Shown here: positions 1-9,457 of the stretch, in pieces | How the letters are laid out: each line of letters starts with the position of its first letter | Position numbering within the stretch: the first letter of the stretch is position 1 | Assembly: GCF_900113035.1 (NCBI RefSeq) | Contig: NZ_FONX01000003.1 | Location: 390,837 to 454,836, forward strand | Direction: 5' to 3' | DNA from: Paracidovorax wautersii | GTDB lineage: Bacteria; Pseudomonadota; Gammaproteobacteria; Burkholderiales; Burkholderiaceae_C | DNA length: 64,000 nt | Position numbers and translations under genes: made by a program | Notes under the pieces: model-generated | Seen by the model: the letters and a program-made list of their open reading frames with translations, nothing else | What the model was told of the DNA's origin: nothing | Database searches by the model: none

Positions 1-352
1 GACCGACCTTCTTACGTTCGACTTCACGGGCATCGCGAGTCACGAAGCCGGCTTGGCTCAGTGCGGACTTCAGCGTTGCGTCGTAGTCGATCAGGGCGCG
101 GGTGATGCCGTGGCGGGTGGCACCGGCTTGGCCGGATTCACCGCCGCCGTGGACGTTGACCTGGATGTCGAAGGTTTCGACATGGTTGGTCAGCACCAGC
201 GGCTGCTTGGCGATCATGATGGAGGTTTCGCGGCCGAAGTACTGCTGAATGTCTTTGCCATTCACAGTGATCTTGCCGGAGCCCTTCTTCAGAAACACGC
301 GGGCGACGCTGGACTTGCGACGGCCGGTGCCATTGTTCCATTCACCAATCAT
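1..352 (-). CDS. rpsI: 30S ribosomal protein S9, 3' end cut by window edge
   Basis: Structural protein of the small ribosomal subunit. Translation starts [20 protein letters not shown] and contains the conserved [22 protein letters not shown] and [11 protein letters not shown] blocks of S9. About 117 codons are visible. The family is near 130 residues, so the C-terminal tail that reaches the P site lies off the left edge. It follows rplM by 10 bases, the usual rplM-rpsI operon, and depends on the rplM promoter. Confidence 0.97.
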   Translation of the reverse strand, partial: MIGEWNNGTGRRKSSVARVFLKKGSGKITVNGKDIQQYFGRETSIMIAKQPLVLTNHVETFDIQVNVHGGGESGQAGATRHGITRALIDYDATLKSALSQAGFVTRDAREVERKKVG

Positions 353-362
353 TCAAGGCTCC

Positions 363-791
363 TTAGATTTCCAGCGCTTTGGGCTGCTGAGCGGTGTGCG
401 GATGTTCCGCGCCGCCGTAGACCTTGAGCTTCTTGATCATGGCGTAGCCGAGCGGGCCCTTGGGCAGCATGCCCTTGACGGCCTTTTCCAGCGCGCGGCC
501 GGGGTGCTTGGCTTGCATGTCGCGGAAGTTCGTGGCCGTGATGCCGCCGGGATAGCCCGAATGGCGGTAGTACACCTTGTCGAGCGACTTGGTGCCGGTG
601 ACCTTGAGCTTGGATGCGTTGATGATGACAATGAAATCGCCGGTATCGACGTGAGGCGTGTAAATGGCCTTGTGTTTGCCGCGCAAACGGAGAGCAACTT
701 CGCTGGCTACTCGTCCGAGGACCTTGTCGGTCGCGTCAATCACAAACCACTCATGCACGACCTCAGCGGGCTTTGCGCTGAAAGTAGTCAT
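363..791 (-). CDS. rplM: 50S ribosomal protein L13
   Basis: Large-subunit ribosomal protein of 142 residues, the normal L13 length. The ATG at 791 is chosen because [20 protein letters not shown] is the standard L13 beginning; the open frame continues upstream but that part has no family resemblance. Conserved [28 protein letters not shown] and [12 protein letters not shown] blocks are present. First gene of the rplM-rpsI operon, with an untranslated leader of about 120 bases. Confidence 0.98.
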   Translation of the reverse strand: MTTFSAKPAEVVHEWFVIDATDKVLGRVASEVALRLRGKHKAIYTPHVDTGDFIVIINASKLKVTGTKSLDKVYYRHSGYPGGITATNFRDMQAKHPGRALEKAVKGMLPKGPLGYAMIKKLKVYGGAEHPHTAQQPKALEI

Positions 792-917
792 GTGTTTCTC
801 TCGAGAAAAAGAGGGTTTGGTCGGTCCTTTTCCACGGTCGGTGCTTCTCTGAAGGAAGCCTCTTAGGTGGCAGTTGAAACCTCGCCGCGGGACCTGGGAA
901 TCGCTGCGAAGCCCGCC

Positions 918-947
918 ATTATACAAAGCCGGCCGCGCAACGTGCAA
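918..947 (-). promoter_or_regulatory. sigma-70-type promoter of rplM-rpsI
   Basis: On the minus strand a consensus -10 TATAAT (918-923) lies 18 bases downstream of TTGCAC (942-947). Transcription would begin near 911, leaving a leader of about 120 bases before rplM. I did not identify a known ribosomal-protein leader structure in it. Confidence 0.75.
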
Positions 948-1008
948 AGGCGCCAAAACAACGGCCCGGACGGCCTGATGCAGCCGCTGCGGGGCGGGCC
1001 CCACGGCT

Positions 1009-2901
1009 CTACGGAGAGAAGGTCTCCCGGCGGCGGGCCTCTTCCGCCGCGCGCCGGCGCAGATCGACGCACACCGGGTGGTGCGTGAGGGCGGGCGACT
1101 GGCATTCGCGGTAGATGCACATCGGCCGCGTCAGCAGCGAGGCGTCCGCGCAGGCCTCCACGGGGCCGCGCACCCGCGGGTGCGCGGGTTTGGTCTCGGC
1201 CGCGGGCTGCTGCGGCGGCGCGCTTCCCGCTGCGCCGCTGGTGGACGGACTGCCGCTGCCGGAACCAGCCGCAGCGGCGGCATTGCTCTTGGCGGGCGGC
1301 GCAGCGTCCTTCGCATGGCGCCGGGTATGGGATCTGGACGGAGAGGCAGGTTCGGCCGGCGGGGTGGCGGCCTGCCGAGCCGGCTCCGGCGAGGGCGATG
1401 CCACCGGCTCCGGCAACGGCGCGGCCGCCGCAGGTTCGGGCGCTGCAGCGGGCGTGGACACCGCAGGCCGGGCCCATTCGGTGACGATGTCGCTGTCGGG
1501 CGTGCGGGCAGGCGGGGTCTCGCTGCGCCAGGGCAGGACGGCCGCCAGAACGCCGGCCACCAGCACGCCTGCCAGCGCGGCCATCGGTGCCCAGCGCCTG
1601 CGGGCAGGCGCGGCCTCCGGTGGCGTTGCAGCGCCGGGGGCTGCCGGTGACATGGACACGCCCAGCATCGGCTGCCCGGCATCGCTGCTGCCGCTGGCCT
1701 CCGGTGCCTCGTGCGGCATCCACGGGGTGGTGTCGGCCTGCGCAGCATCCTGCTCGGCAGCCACCGATGGCGTCTGTGACGCATGCACCGCCGCGGGTGC
1801 CGGATGGGTGGTATCGCGTCCCCTCTCGGGCAGCCTCAGCGTCGCGGTGATCGGCACGTCGGGCCGCACGATGGCAGGCGCCGGTGCTGCGGCGGCCTCG
1901 CCCGGCTCGGTCCAGAGATCGCCCAGCTCGGCGCGGAAGTCGAAATGCTCCAGGCCCGAGGCCGGCGGCTGCAGTTCCAGCAGCCGCACGAATTCGTCCA
2001 CCGACTGAGGCCGGTCCTGCGGCTGCAGCTGCAAGGCCTGCGAGATGCCGCGTACGAAAGGCTCGGAGTACGCCAGCCCCCACTGCTGCTGCACCGTCTG
2101 CGCCACGCGCTCGAACGGCACCATGCGGTCGCGGATGGCCCGCAGCGTGGCCGGCATGGGCGTGTCGTTGCACAGGCACCCGTGGACCACCGCCGCGAGG
2201 GAATAGAGATCGCTCCAGGCGCCCTGCCGCAGGTCGCTGCCGGCCTCGGCGTATTGCTCGATGGGCGCGTAGTTCACCTTGAGCACGGCCGTGTGCTGGT
2301 GGTCGCCATCGCCGCCACCGCCGATGGCGTGGCGCGCGGCGCCCAGGTCCAGCAGCACCGGCGGGCCCACGTGCTGCAGGAAGATGTTGTCCGGAGAGAT
2401 GTCGCGGTGCAGCATCTGCGCGCCGTGCAGCACCCGCAGCGCGCCCAGCACCGACCAGAGCACCTGCCGCAGCCAGGCCTCGGGCGGCGGCGTGCGCATG
2501 CGGGCGCGCGCCTGCTTGAGCGTCATGCCGGAATAGAGCGGCATCACCATGTAGGCGGTGCCGTGGGCTTCCCAGAAGCGGAACACCTTGACCAGCGAGG
2601 GATGGTCGAACTGCGCCAGGAGCCGCGCCTCGTTCACGAACGAGGCCAGCCCCGCCTGGTACGAAGCCTCGTCGCCGGAGGAGCGCGCCCGCAGCGACTG
2701 GCCCTCCGTGCGCCCCGCGAGCGCCACCGGCATGTATTCCTTGATGGCGACGAAGCGCTGCAGCGAATGGTCGTAAGCGCGATAGACCATGCCGAAGCCG
2801 CCCACGCCCAGCAGCGAAAGCACCTCGAACTCCCCCAGCCGCGCGCCCGGAGCCAGGGCATCGACATGGTGGACAGTGCCGGCGGCAGTGTGACTGGGCA
2901 T
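1009..2901 (-). CDS. membrane-anchored serine/threonine protein kinase
   Basis: 630 residues from the ATG at 2901; upstream codons of the open frame are low-complexity and look untranslated. The N-terminal half is a Hanks-type kinase: glycine loop GVGGFGMVY (32-40), ATP-binding Lys54 in VAIKEY, candidate helix-C Glu91, catalytic HRDISPDN (165-172) and a DLG in place of the metal-binding DFG (185-187). A Pro/Ala-rich linker leads to one transmembrane segment (about 440-458). The last 170 residues would be periplasmic: a long Pro/Ala/Ser stretch, then a short tail with four cysteines. The kinase faces the cytoplasm, so the tail could sense an envelope signal (inference). Substrate unknown; monocistronic, diverging from rlmJ. 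Confidence 0.9.
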   Translation of the reverse strand: MPSHTAAGTVHHVDALAPGARLGEFEVLSLLGVGGFGMVYRAYDHSLQRFVAIKEYMPVALAGRTEGQSLRARSSGDEASYQAGLASFVNEARLLAQFDHPSLVKVFRFWEAHGTAYMVMPLYSGMTLKQARARMRTPPPEAWLRQVLWSVLGALRVLHGAQMLHRDISPDNIFLQHVGPPVLLDLGAARHAIGGGGDGDHQHTAVLKVNYAPIEQYAEAGSDLRQGAWSDLYSLAAVVHGCLCNDTPMPATLRAIRDRMVPFERVAQTVQQQWGLAYSEPFVRGISQALQLQPQDRPQSVDEFVRLLELQPPASGLEHFDFRAELGDLWTEPGEAAAAPAPAIVRPDVPITATLRLPERGRDTTHPAPAAVHASQTPSVAAEQDAAQADTTPWMPHEAPEASGSSDAGQPMLGVSMSPAAPGAATPPEAAPARRRWAPMAALAGVLVAGVLAAVLPWRSETPPARTPDSDIVTEWARPAVSTPAAAPEPAAAAPLPEPVASPSPEPARQAATPPAEPASPSRSHTRRHAKDAAPPAKSNAAAAAGSGSGSPSTSGAAGSAPPQQPAAETKPAHPRVRGPVEACADASLLTRPMCIYRECQSPALTHHPVCVDLRRRAAEEARRRETFSP

Positions 2902-3055
2902 GGTGGAGCGCGGAACGGTAGCGGGTGCGGTGCGGGTGGGGCGGGGCCTTGGAGGCGTGCGGCAGGCGCCGCAGCCCGCGCATCGTAGCGTGCGCGCAAG
3001 GCTCCGGCACGGGTGCCGCCCGGGCACGGCCCGCTGCGCTGGTTACCATTGGACG

Positions 3056-3940
3056 ATGTTCAGTTATCGCCACGCCTTCCATGCAGGCAACCACGCCGAT
3101 GTGCTCAAGCACACCGTGCTGATTGCCGCCCTGCAGCATTTGACCCAGAAAGACGCGGCGCTGACCGTGCTCGACACCCATGCGGGGGCCGGGCTCTACC
3201 GCCTGGATGGCGACTACGCCAGCACCAGCGGCGAGGCGGCCGACGGCATCCTGCGGCTGCTCGCGTCGCCGCAGCCGCTCACGCCCGCCCTGCAGGCCTA
3301 TGTGGATGTGGTGCGCGCCTTCAACCAGGGCGCCGCCACGCGCACCTACCCCGGCTCGCCCTTCATCACCCAGCACCTGCTGCGCAGCCACGACAAGCTC
3401 AAGCTGTTCGAGCTGCACCCGACCGACCTGCGCTCGCTGGCCGGCAACGTGGCCCAGCTGGAAGCCGGCCGCCAGGTGGCCGTGCTGCATGAGGACGGCT
3501 TCGAGGGCGTCAAGAAATTCCTGCCCCCGCCGGCCCGCCGCGCGCTGCTGCTCTGCGATCCCAGCTATGAAATCAAGAGCGACTACGGCCGCGTGCTGGA
3601 CATGGTGGCCGACTCGCTCAAGCGCTTCGCCACCGGCACCTACGCCGTCTGGTACCCGATCATTCCCCGCCCCGAGGCGCACGACCTGCCGCGCCGCCTC
3701 AAGACCATGGCGACCAAGGCCGGCAAGCCCTGGCTGCACGCCACGCTGACGGTGAAGAACAGCAAGCTGGTGGAAGCGGCCGACGGCGAGAAGCGCCGCC
3801 CGGGCCTGCCGGCCAGCGGCATGTTCCTCATCAACCCGCCGTTCACGCTCAAAGCCGCGCTGAAGGACGCCCTGCCGCAGATGGCCGAGCTGCTGCAGCA
3901 GGACAAGCACGCCGCGCACAGCCTGGAATCGGGCGGCTGA
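3056..3940 (+). CDS. rlmJ: 23S rRNA (adenine(2030)-N6)-methyltransferase
   Basis: 294 residues beginning MFSYRHAFHAGNHADVLKH, the hallmark RlmJ N-terminus, which fixes the ATG at 3056. LDTHAGAGLY (39-48) is the SAM-binding loop and CDPSYE (167-172) is the catalytic motif IV (DPPY-like). RlmJ methylates N6 of A2030 in 23S rRNA. Monocistronic; faces rlpA convergently across a GC-rich hairpin. Confidence 0.95.
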   Translation: MFSYRHAFHAGNHADVLKHTVLIAALQHLTQKDAALTVLDTHAGAGLYRLDGDYASTSGEAADGILRLLASPQPLTPALQAYVDVVRAFNQGAATRTYPGSPFITQHLLRSHDKLKLFELHPTDLRSLAGNVAQLEAGRQVAVLHEDGFEGVKKFLPPPARRALLLCDPSYEIKSDYGRVLDMVADSLKRFATGTYAVWYPIIPRPEAHDLPRRLKTMATKAGKPWLHATLTVKNSKLVEAADGEKRRPGLPASGMFLINPPFTLKAALKDALPQMAELLQQDKHAAHSLESGG

Positions 3941-3951
3941 CGCACCACCCT

Positions 3952-3971
3952 GCCGGGCCCTGCGGCCCGGC
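3952..3971. terminator. GC-rich hairpin between convergent genes
   Basis: Perfect 8-bp arms (3952-3959 and 3964-3971) with a 4-base loop, 12 bases after the rlmJ stop and 15 before the rlpA stop. There is no clear T-tract on either side, so it is only a candidate bidirectional terminator. Confidence 0.45.
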
Positions 3972-3985
3972 GGCCATCGGCGGGG

Positions 3986-4744
3986 CTATTGGCCGTCGTC
4001 CGAATCCTGCTGCTCGGGGCAGCCGTTCTGGTCATCGTCCGCCAGCGGCGTGATGGCCACCTGCTTGGTGCCCAGGCCCAGCATGCCCAGGCGCTTGGCG
4101 GCGGCCTGGCTCAGATCGATGATCCGCCCGGGGGTATGCGGCCCCCGGTCGTTGATGCGCACCTGCACCGTCTTGCCCGTGATCAGGCTGCGCACGCACA
4201 CGCGGGTGCCGAACGGCAGCGTGGGATGGGCCGCCGTGAGGGCGTACATGTCGAAGCGCTCGCCGCTGGCCGTGCGCCGGCGATGGAAGCGCGAGCCGTA
4301 CCAGGAGGCCATGCCCTGCTGGTCGGACTCCGCCTCGCTATCGGAAGGCTTGCGCAGGCCTTCCGATGTCTTGTCTTCATCCAGCGAATACAGGCCGCCC
4401 GGCCCCGGCACGCCGGTGGGCGCGACGGACGGCACCACGGTGGAGACCGGGGGCAGCTCGGCGGCCCGCTGCGCCCGGCCCGTCGTGCCTGGGGCCGATG
4501 CCGTGGGCGCCGGGGCGGCGGCAGGCGATGCGGCCTTGGGCGCAGCCGCAGGAGCGGCCGGTGCTGGCTTGGGCCGCTGCGTGGGAACGGGCGGAGATCC
4601 GGACGGCAGCGGAGGCGCTGGCGGAGCCGCGCAGGCGGCCATCAGGCCCACGCCGGCAGCCAGGGCCAGCCAGCGCGCAGCACGCCAGGCTGCCGGCACG
4701 AACCGCGAATCAGGGACTGACGCGTTGCCTGCCGCGCCGCTCAT
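3986..4744 (-). CDS. septal ring lytic transglycosylase RlpA-family lipoprotein
   Basis: 252 residues. A hydrophobic segment ending in the lipobox-like LMAAC marks a lipoprotein signal with Cys38 as lipidation site (Met at -3 is slightly off consensus). A Pro/Ala-rich linker of about 100 residues follows, then a double-psi beta-barrel domain: GMASWYG, RTASGERFDMYALTAAHPTLPFGT, VRINDRGPH and IIDLSQAAAKRLGM are typical RlpA signatures. Some RlpA proteins cleave denuded glycan strands at division septa. There is no SPOR domain, unlike E. coli RlpA, so septal targeting is uncertain. Confidence 0.88.
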   Translation of the reverse strand: MSGAAGNASVPDSRFVPAAWRAARWLALAAGVGLMAACAAPPAPPLPSGSPPVPTQRPKPAPAAPAAAPKAASPAAAPAPTASAPGTTGRAQRAAELPPVSTVVPSVAPTGVPGPGGLYSLDEDKTSEGLRKPSDSEAESDQQGMASWYGSRFHRRRTASGERFDMYALTAAHPTLPFGTRVCVRSLITGKTVQVRINDRGPHTPGRIIDLSQAAAKRLGMLGLGTKQVAITPLADDDQNGCPEQQDSDDGQ

Positions 4745-4928
4745 GCCGCGCGTGCCGGCACCCGGGCACGGCAGCGGGCGCTACCGGTCGTGGAGAGGGC
4801 AAGGGAAATTTTCATCGGCGCGATGTTAGCGAATGCCGGTGGACACCCGCCAGTCCACGCACAGACCCGGAAGTTCACCGGGATCTGCCGCAGGACTGCA
4901 CGCCGCGGCAGGCCCCCGGTCAGGTGCT

Positions 4929-5201
4929 TAAAACGTGTTCCCGATCTCCCAGGGGTCGCGCAGCGGTGTGGGCGGGATGGGATGCAAGGCGCGGGGCGCA
5001 GTGGATAGCACGGCTATCCACAAGCGCCGCAACGCCGCAGACCGCCCGCCCACACCGCTGCCCTTCGGGTTGGAGCGAAATCGGGCGATTGGAGGCCCCG
5101 GCTGCTTGCATGGGCATGAGCCCATGCGGCGCATCCGAAGCATCCACTCATCCCGATTGCGCTCCAACGCGATCCCCTGCGAGATCGTGAACACGTTCTT
5201 A
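4929..5201. repeat. 273-bp nested inverted-repeat element overlapping the metF stop
   Basis: Most of the gap between rlpA and metF is one structured unit. Outer imperfect inverted repeats of about 30 bp (4929-4960 and 5168-5201) enclose two side-by-side stem systems. System 1: a perfect 17-bp inverted repeat (4960-4976 with 5045-5061) around a perfect 9-bp hairpin (5001-5009 with 5013-5021). System 2: a 16-of-17 inverted repeat (5069-5085 with 5152-5168) around a perfect 8-bp hairpin (5108-5115 with 5120-5127). Read as RNA it folds as a branched cloverleaf. The right outer repeat includes the metF stop codon (5199-5201). No ORF in it looks coding. It could be a non-autonomous mobile repeat, a large terminator or an RNA gene. 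Confidence 0.8.
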
Positions 5202-6071
5202 CAGCCCGAGCCGCCGGCACAGCTCCAGCGTGGGGCCGCTCTGGTTCATGGTGTAGAAGTGCAGCGCGGGCGCGCCGCGCGCGCGCAGCTGCGCGCACAG
5301 CTCGCTCACCACGTCCAGCCCGAAGGCGCGGATGCTGGCCACGTCGTCGCCGAAGGCCTGCAGGCGCAGCCGGATCCAGCGCGGGATCTCGGCGCCGCAG
5401 GCGTCGGAAAAGCGCATCAGCTGGGTGGAGCCCATGATGGGCATGATGCCCGGCACCACCGGCACGTCCAGCCCCAGACGGCGCGTGTCGTCCACGAAGC
5501 GGAAGTACGCGTCGGCATTGAAGAAGTACTGCGTGATGGCCGAATCGGCACCGGCGCGCACCTTGGCGGCGTAGGCCTGCAGGTCCGCCTCGGGAGAGCG
5601 CGCCTGCGGGTGCGTTTCCGGGTAGGCCGCCACTTCGATGTGGAAGTCGCGCCCCGTCTCGGCGCGGATGAAGGCCACCAGATCGCTCGCGTAGTGGAAT
5701 TCGCCGCCCGCGCCGTAGCCGCTGGGCAGGTCGCCGCGCAGCGCCACCAGGCGCTGGACGCCCATGGCCTTGAGCTGGGCGAGCTGGCCGCGCACCGACT
5801 CGCGCGTGGCGCCGATGCACGAGAAGTGCGAGGCCGCGCTGAAGCCTTCGGCCAGGATCTCGCGCACCGTGCCGAAGGTGCCTTCCTGCGTGGAGCCGCC
5901 TGCGCCGTAGGTCACCGAGCAGAACTCGGGCTGGCGCGCATAGAGCTGCTGGCGCACGGCGCGCAGCTTCTCGGCGCCTTCGGGCGTCTTGGGCGGAAAG
6001 AATTCGAAGCTGACCGGAAAGCGGCCTGCTGCGGCTGCGGCCCCGGCCGCTGGAGTGGTCGTCTCGCTCAT
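5199..6071 (-). CDS. metF: 5,10-methylenetetrahydrofolate reductase
   Basis: 290 residues. FEFFPPKTPEGAEKL, SVTYGAGGSTQEGT, LVALRGDLPSG, EVAAYPETHP and NADAYFRFVDD are the flavin- and folate-binding blocks of bacterial MetF. It reduces methylene-THF to methyl-THF for methionine synthesis. An Ala-rich N-terminal extension precedes the core. Its ATG overlaps the tlyA stop (ATGA), so translation is probably coupled. With ahcY upstream it forms a methyl-cycle operon. Confidence 0.95.
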   Translation of the reverse strand: MSETTTPAAGAAAAAGRFPVSFEFFPPKTPEGAEKLRAVRQQLYARQPEFCSVTYGAGGSTQEGTFGTVREILAEGFSAASHFSCIGATRESVRGQLAQLKAMGVQRLVALRGDLPSGYGAGGEFHYASDLVAFIRAETGRDFHIEVAAYPETHPQARSPEADLQAYAAKVRAGADSAITQYFFNADAYFRFVDDTRRLGLDVPVVPGIMPIMGSTQLMRFSDACGAEIPRWIRLRLQAFGDDVASIRAFGLDVVSELCAQLRARGAPALHFYTMNQSGPTLELCRRLGL

Positions 6072-7069
6072 GCGGCGCTCCGTGCGTGGATGAAGAATTC
6101 GCGGTTGCCGTCGCCGCCTTCGATGGCGCTGTCCAGCCAGGCGACGACCTGCAGGCCCAGGCCCGTGCAGCAGTCGCGGATGCGCTGCTCCACCAGCGGG
6201 TAGAGGGCCGCATCGCGCACGATGCCGCCCTTGCCCACCTGGCCGGGCTGCAGCTCGAACTGCGGCTTGACCAGCATCAGCAGCTCGCCGCCGGCCTTGA
6301 GCAGCGGCGCCACGGCCGGCAGGATCAGCGTGAGCGAGATGAACGAGACGTCGCCCGTCACCAGGTCGAAGACGGGCGTGACGTCCACCTGCTCGCGCCC
6401 GGCGCGGCGGCGGCGCACGGTGGGCAGCGCGCCTTCGGCACGCGCGCGGGCCTTGGCCTGGCGCTCGGCCTTGAAGGCTTCCACCTCGTGCTCCTTGGCG
6501 TCGTCGCTGTCGTCATATTCCTCATCGACGAGGCCGCCGTTGCGCATCCAGCTGTAGGGCGCCTCGGGCTGGGTCTCGTTGTCCTCCAGGTCCTGCTCGA
6601 CGCGCTCGGAGAGCGCTTCCTCGCAGGCTTCCTGCAGCGATCCGGCGGTGAGCGAGCGGGCATTGACGCCCTCCACGCCCACCACGCGCGGGTCTTCGCG
6701 CAGCTGCTCGTGCAGCTGGCCGTGGCCCACGTCCACGCCGATCACCTGGGCCGCGCCGCGCTGCAGCAGGCAATCGGTGAAGCCGCCGGTGCTCTGGCCC
6801 ACGTCCAGGCAGCGCCAGCCGGCGACGGCCAGGCCCGTGGCGTCCAGCGCGCCTTCGAGCTTGAGGCCGCCGCGCGAGATGTAGCGCGCCTCGGACTGGT
6901 CGAGCAGCTGCACTTCGGCGATCTCGGGGATGTCGTCGCCGTTCTTGGCGACGGTGTTCCAGGGCAGGCTGGCCGCCAGCCGCCACTGCACGCCCGCCGC
7001 GATCAGGCGCTGCGCCTGCGAGCGGGTCGTGGCATGGCCCTTGTCCACCAGGTACACGTCTGCACGCAT
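6068..7069 (-). CDS. tlyA: TlyA-family rRNA 2'-O-methyltransferase with large acidic insert
   Basis: 333 residues from the ATG at 7069, which has a strong AGGAGG ribosome site; a second ATG 18 bases upstream lacks one. N-terminal S4 RNA-binding domain (1-60), then an FtsJ-like Rossmann methyltransferase: SRGGLKLEGAL, CLDVGQSTGGFTDCLLQRGA, DLVTGDVSFISLTL and LVKPQFE. Family members in other bacteria 2'-O-methylate 16S and 23S rRNA cytidines; some older annotations call them hemolysins. About 85 residues (146-232), strongly charged and probably disordered, interrupt the Rossmann domain between NARSLT and FDLVTGD, where relatives have only a few residues. Confidence 0.88.
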   Translation of the reverse strand: MRADVYLVDKGHATTRSQAQRLIAAGVQWRLAASLPWNTVAKNGDDIPEIAEVQLLDQSEARYISRGGLKLEGALDATGLAVAGWRCLDVGQSTGGFTDCLLQRGAAQVIGVDVGHGQLHEQLREDPRVVGVEGVNARSLTAGSLQEACEEALSERVEQDLEDNETQPEAPYSWMRNGGLVDEEYDDSDDAKEHEVEAFKAERQAKARARAEGALPTVRRRRAGREQVDVTPVFDLVTGDVSFISLTLILPAVAPLLKAGGELLMLVKPQFELQPGQVGKGGIVRDAALYPLVEQRIRDCCTGLGLQVVAWLDSAIEGGDGNREFFIHARSAA

Positions 7070-7093
7070 GCACCCCTCCTTTTTCAAGACTCA

Positions 7094-7146
7094 GAAATGC
7101 TTCAGGCGCCCATTCCTCAAGCGCCTGAAGCTATGAATTCAATAGC
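7094..7146. repeat. REP-like palindromic repeat, copy 1
   Basis: Between ahcY and tlyA. An 11-bp inverted repeat (7099-7109 with 7121-7131) is followed by the core GCTATGAATTCAATAGC (7130-7146). The same core pattern recurs near 24210 and 33121, so this is a dispersed family. It lies just upstream of the tlyA ribosome site. Confidence 0.75.
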
Positions 7147-7204
7147 ACAGCACCACGCCCCTCACAGGGCGGGCGCTGCGCCGTGCCGCATGCCGATCCG
7201 GGGA

Positions 7205-8632
<1,428 letters not shown>

Positions 8633-8719
8633 GGTTTGGTTTTCTCCGTCAAGAAGGACAAACCACGCGTTCGAGGGGGAATGGAGGGAAAGGCGCACTC
8701 ACCGCACTGGACAGCGTGG

Positions 8720-8784
8720 GCGAGCGTCGTTGCGAAGGGAAGGGTCCGAGCCTCGCGCCTGATGGCGCTGCAACGCTCCTCGGA
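8720..8784 (-). promoter_or_regulatory. S-adenosylhomocysteine (SAH) riboswitch
   Basis: On the minus strand the leader contains CCGAGGAGCGTTGCAGC, then a distal AGGCTCGGA that pairs with the first CCGAG, and AACGACGCTCGC that can pair with GAGCGTTG as the pseudoknot strand. These are the conserved pieces of the SAH riboswitch known upstream of ahcY in beta-proteobacteria. In that class SAH binding turns expression on. About 90 bases separate it from the ahcY start. Confidence 0.92.
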
Positions 8785-8791
8785 AGCGCCG

Positions 8792-8797
8792 ATTATA
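8792..8797 (-). promoter_or_regulatory. -10 element of the ahcY promoter
   Basis: A perfect TATAAT on the minus strand, only 8 bases before the riboswitch begins, so transcription would start at the aptamer's 5' edge. I see no good -35 at normal spacing. Confidence 0.65.
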
Positions 8798-8827
8798 TGG
8801 AAACGAGAGGTTTCAGGGGGCGCATCT

Positions 8828-9457
8828 TCAGGGCTGGATCAGCCCCCAGCGCAGGCCCACCAGCGTCAGTTCGGCCTGGTTGGCGGCGCCCAGCTTCTGC
8901 TTGACGTTGTAGAGATGGGTGCCCACGGTGCTGCTGGCCAGGCTCAGGTTCTCGGCGATCTGCGCCACGCTCTGGCCCCGGGCGAGCTGCAGGAAGACCT
9001 CGAACTCGCGCTCGCTCAGCACGTCGGACGGGCTGGCATCGCCCTCGATCTGGGCCAGCGCCAGGCGCTGGGCCAGCTGCGCATCGACATAGCGGCGCCC
9101 GGCCGCCACGGCGTGCACCGCGTCGATCAGCGCCTCGGGTGCGCTGCGCTTGCAGAGGTAGCCCAGCGCGCCGGCCTTGAAGAGCCGCTGCGGATAGGCC
9201 GTGGCCTCGTGCGCCGACAGCATCAGCACGCGCGCGGCGGCATCGTGCGCGAGCAGGCGGCGCAGCGCCTCCAGCCCGCCCATGCCGGGCATGGAGATGT
9301 CCATCACCACCACGTCGGGCCGCTGCTGCGGGTAGTCGCGGCAGGCCTGCTCGCCGCTGTCGGCCTCGGCCACCACCTCGATGTCGGCCGTGCCCAGCAG
9401 CATGCGAAAACCCATGCGCACCACGGCATGGTCGTCCACCAGCATCACCCGGATCAT
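8828..9457 (-). CDS. NarL/FixJ-family response regulator
   Basis: 209 residues. Receiver domain (1-120) with phosphoacceptor Asp53 in VVVMDISMPGMGG, DD at 8-9 and the conserved Lys in CKRS. LuxR-type HTH at about 147-200 (LSEREFEVFLQLARGQSVAQIAENLSL). Its ATG overlaps the stop of the kinase upstream (ATGA), so the pair is stoichiometric and almost certainly cognate. Resembles UhpA/NarL; target genes unknown. Confidence 0.93.
   Translation of the reverse strand: MIRVMLVDDHAVVRMGFRMLLGTADIEVVAEADSGEQACRDYPQQRPDVVVMDISMPGMGGLEALRRLLAHDAAARVLMLSAHEATAYPQRLFKAGALGYLCKRSAPEALIDAVHAVAAGRRYVDAQLAQRLALAQIEGDASPSDVLSEREFEVFLQLARGQSVAQIAENLSLASSTVGTHLYNVKQKLGAANQAELTLVGLRWGLIQP

Noticed and set aside
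863..3919. 1018-codon minus-strand open frame covering the kinase and rlmJ
   Set aside because: The kinase and RlmJ families occupy other frames; this one has no recognisable domains.
3056..3940. DPSY in place of DPPY in RlmJ as a sign of lost activity
   Set aside because: As far as I recall, Ser at this position is common in beta-proteobacterial RlmJ, and the rest of the active site is intact.
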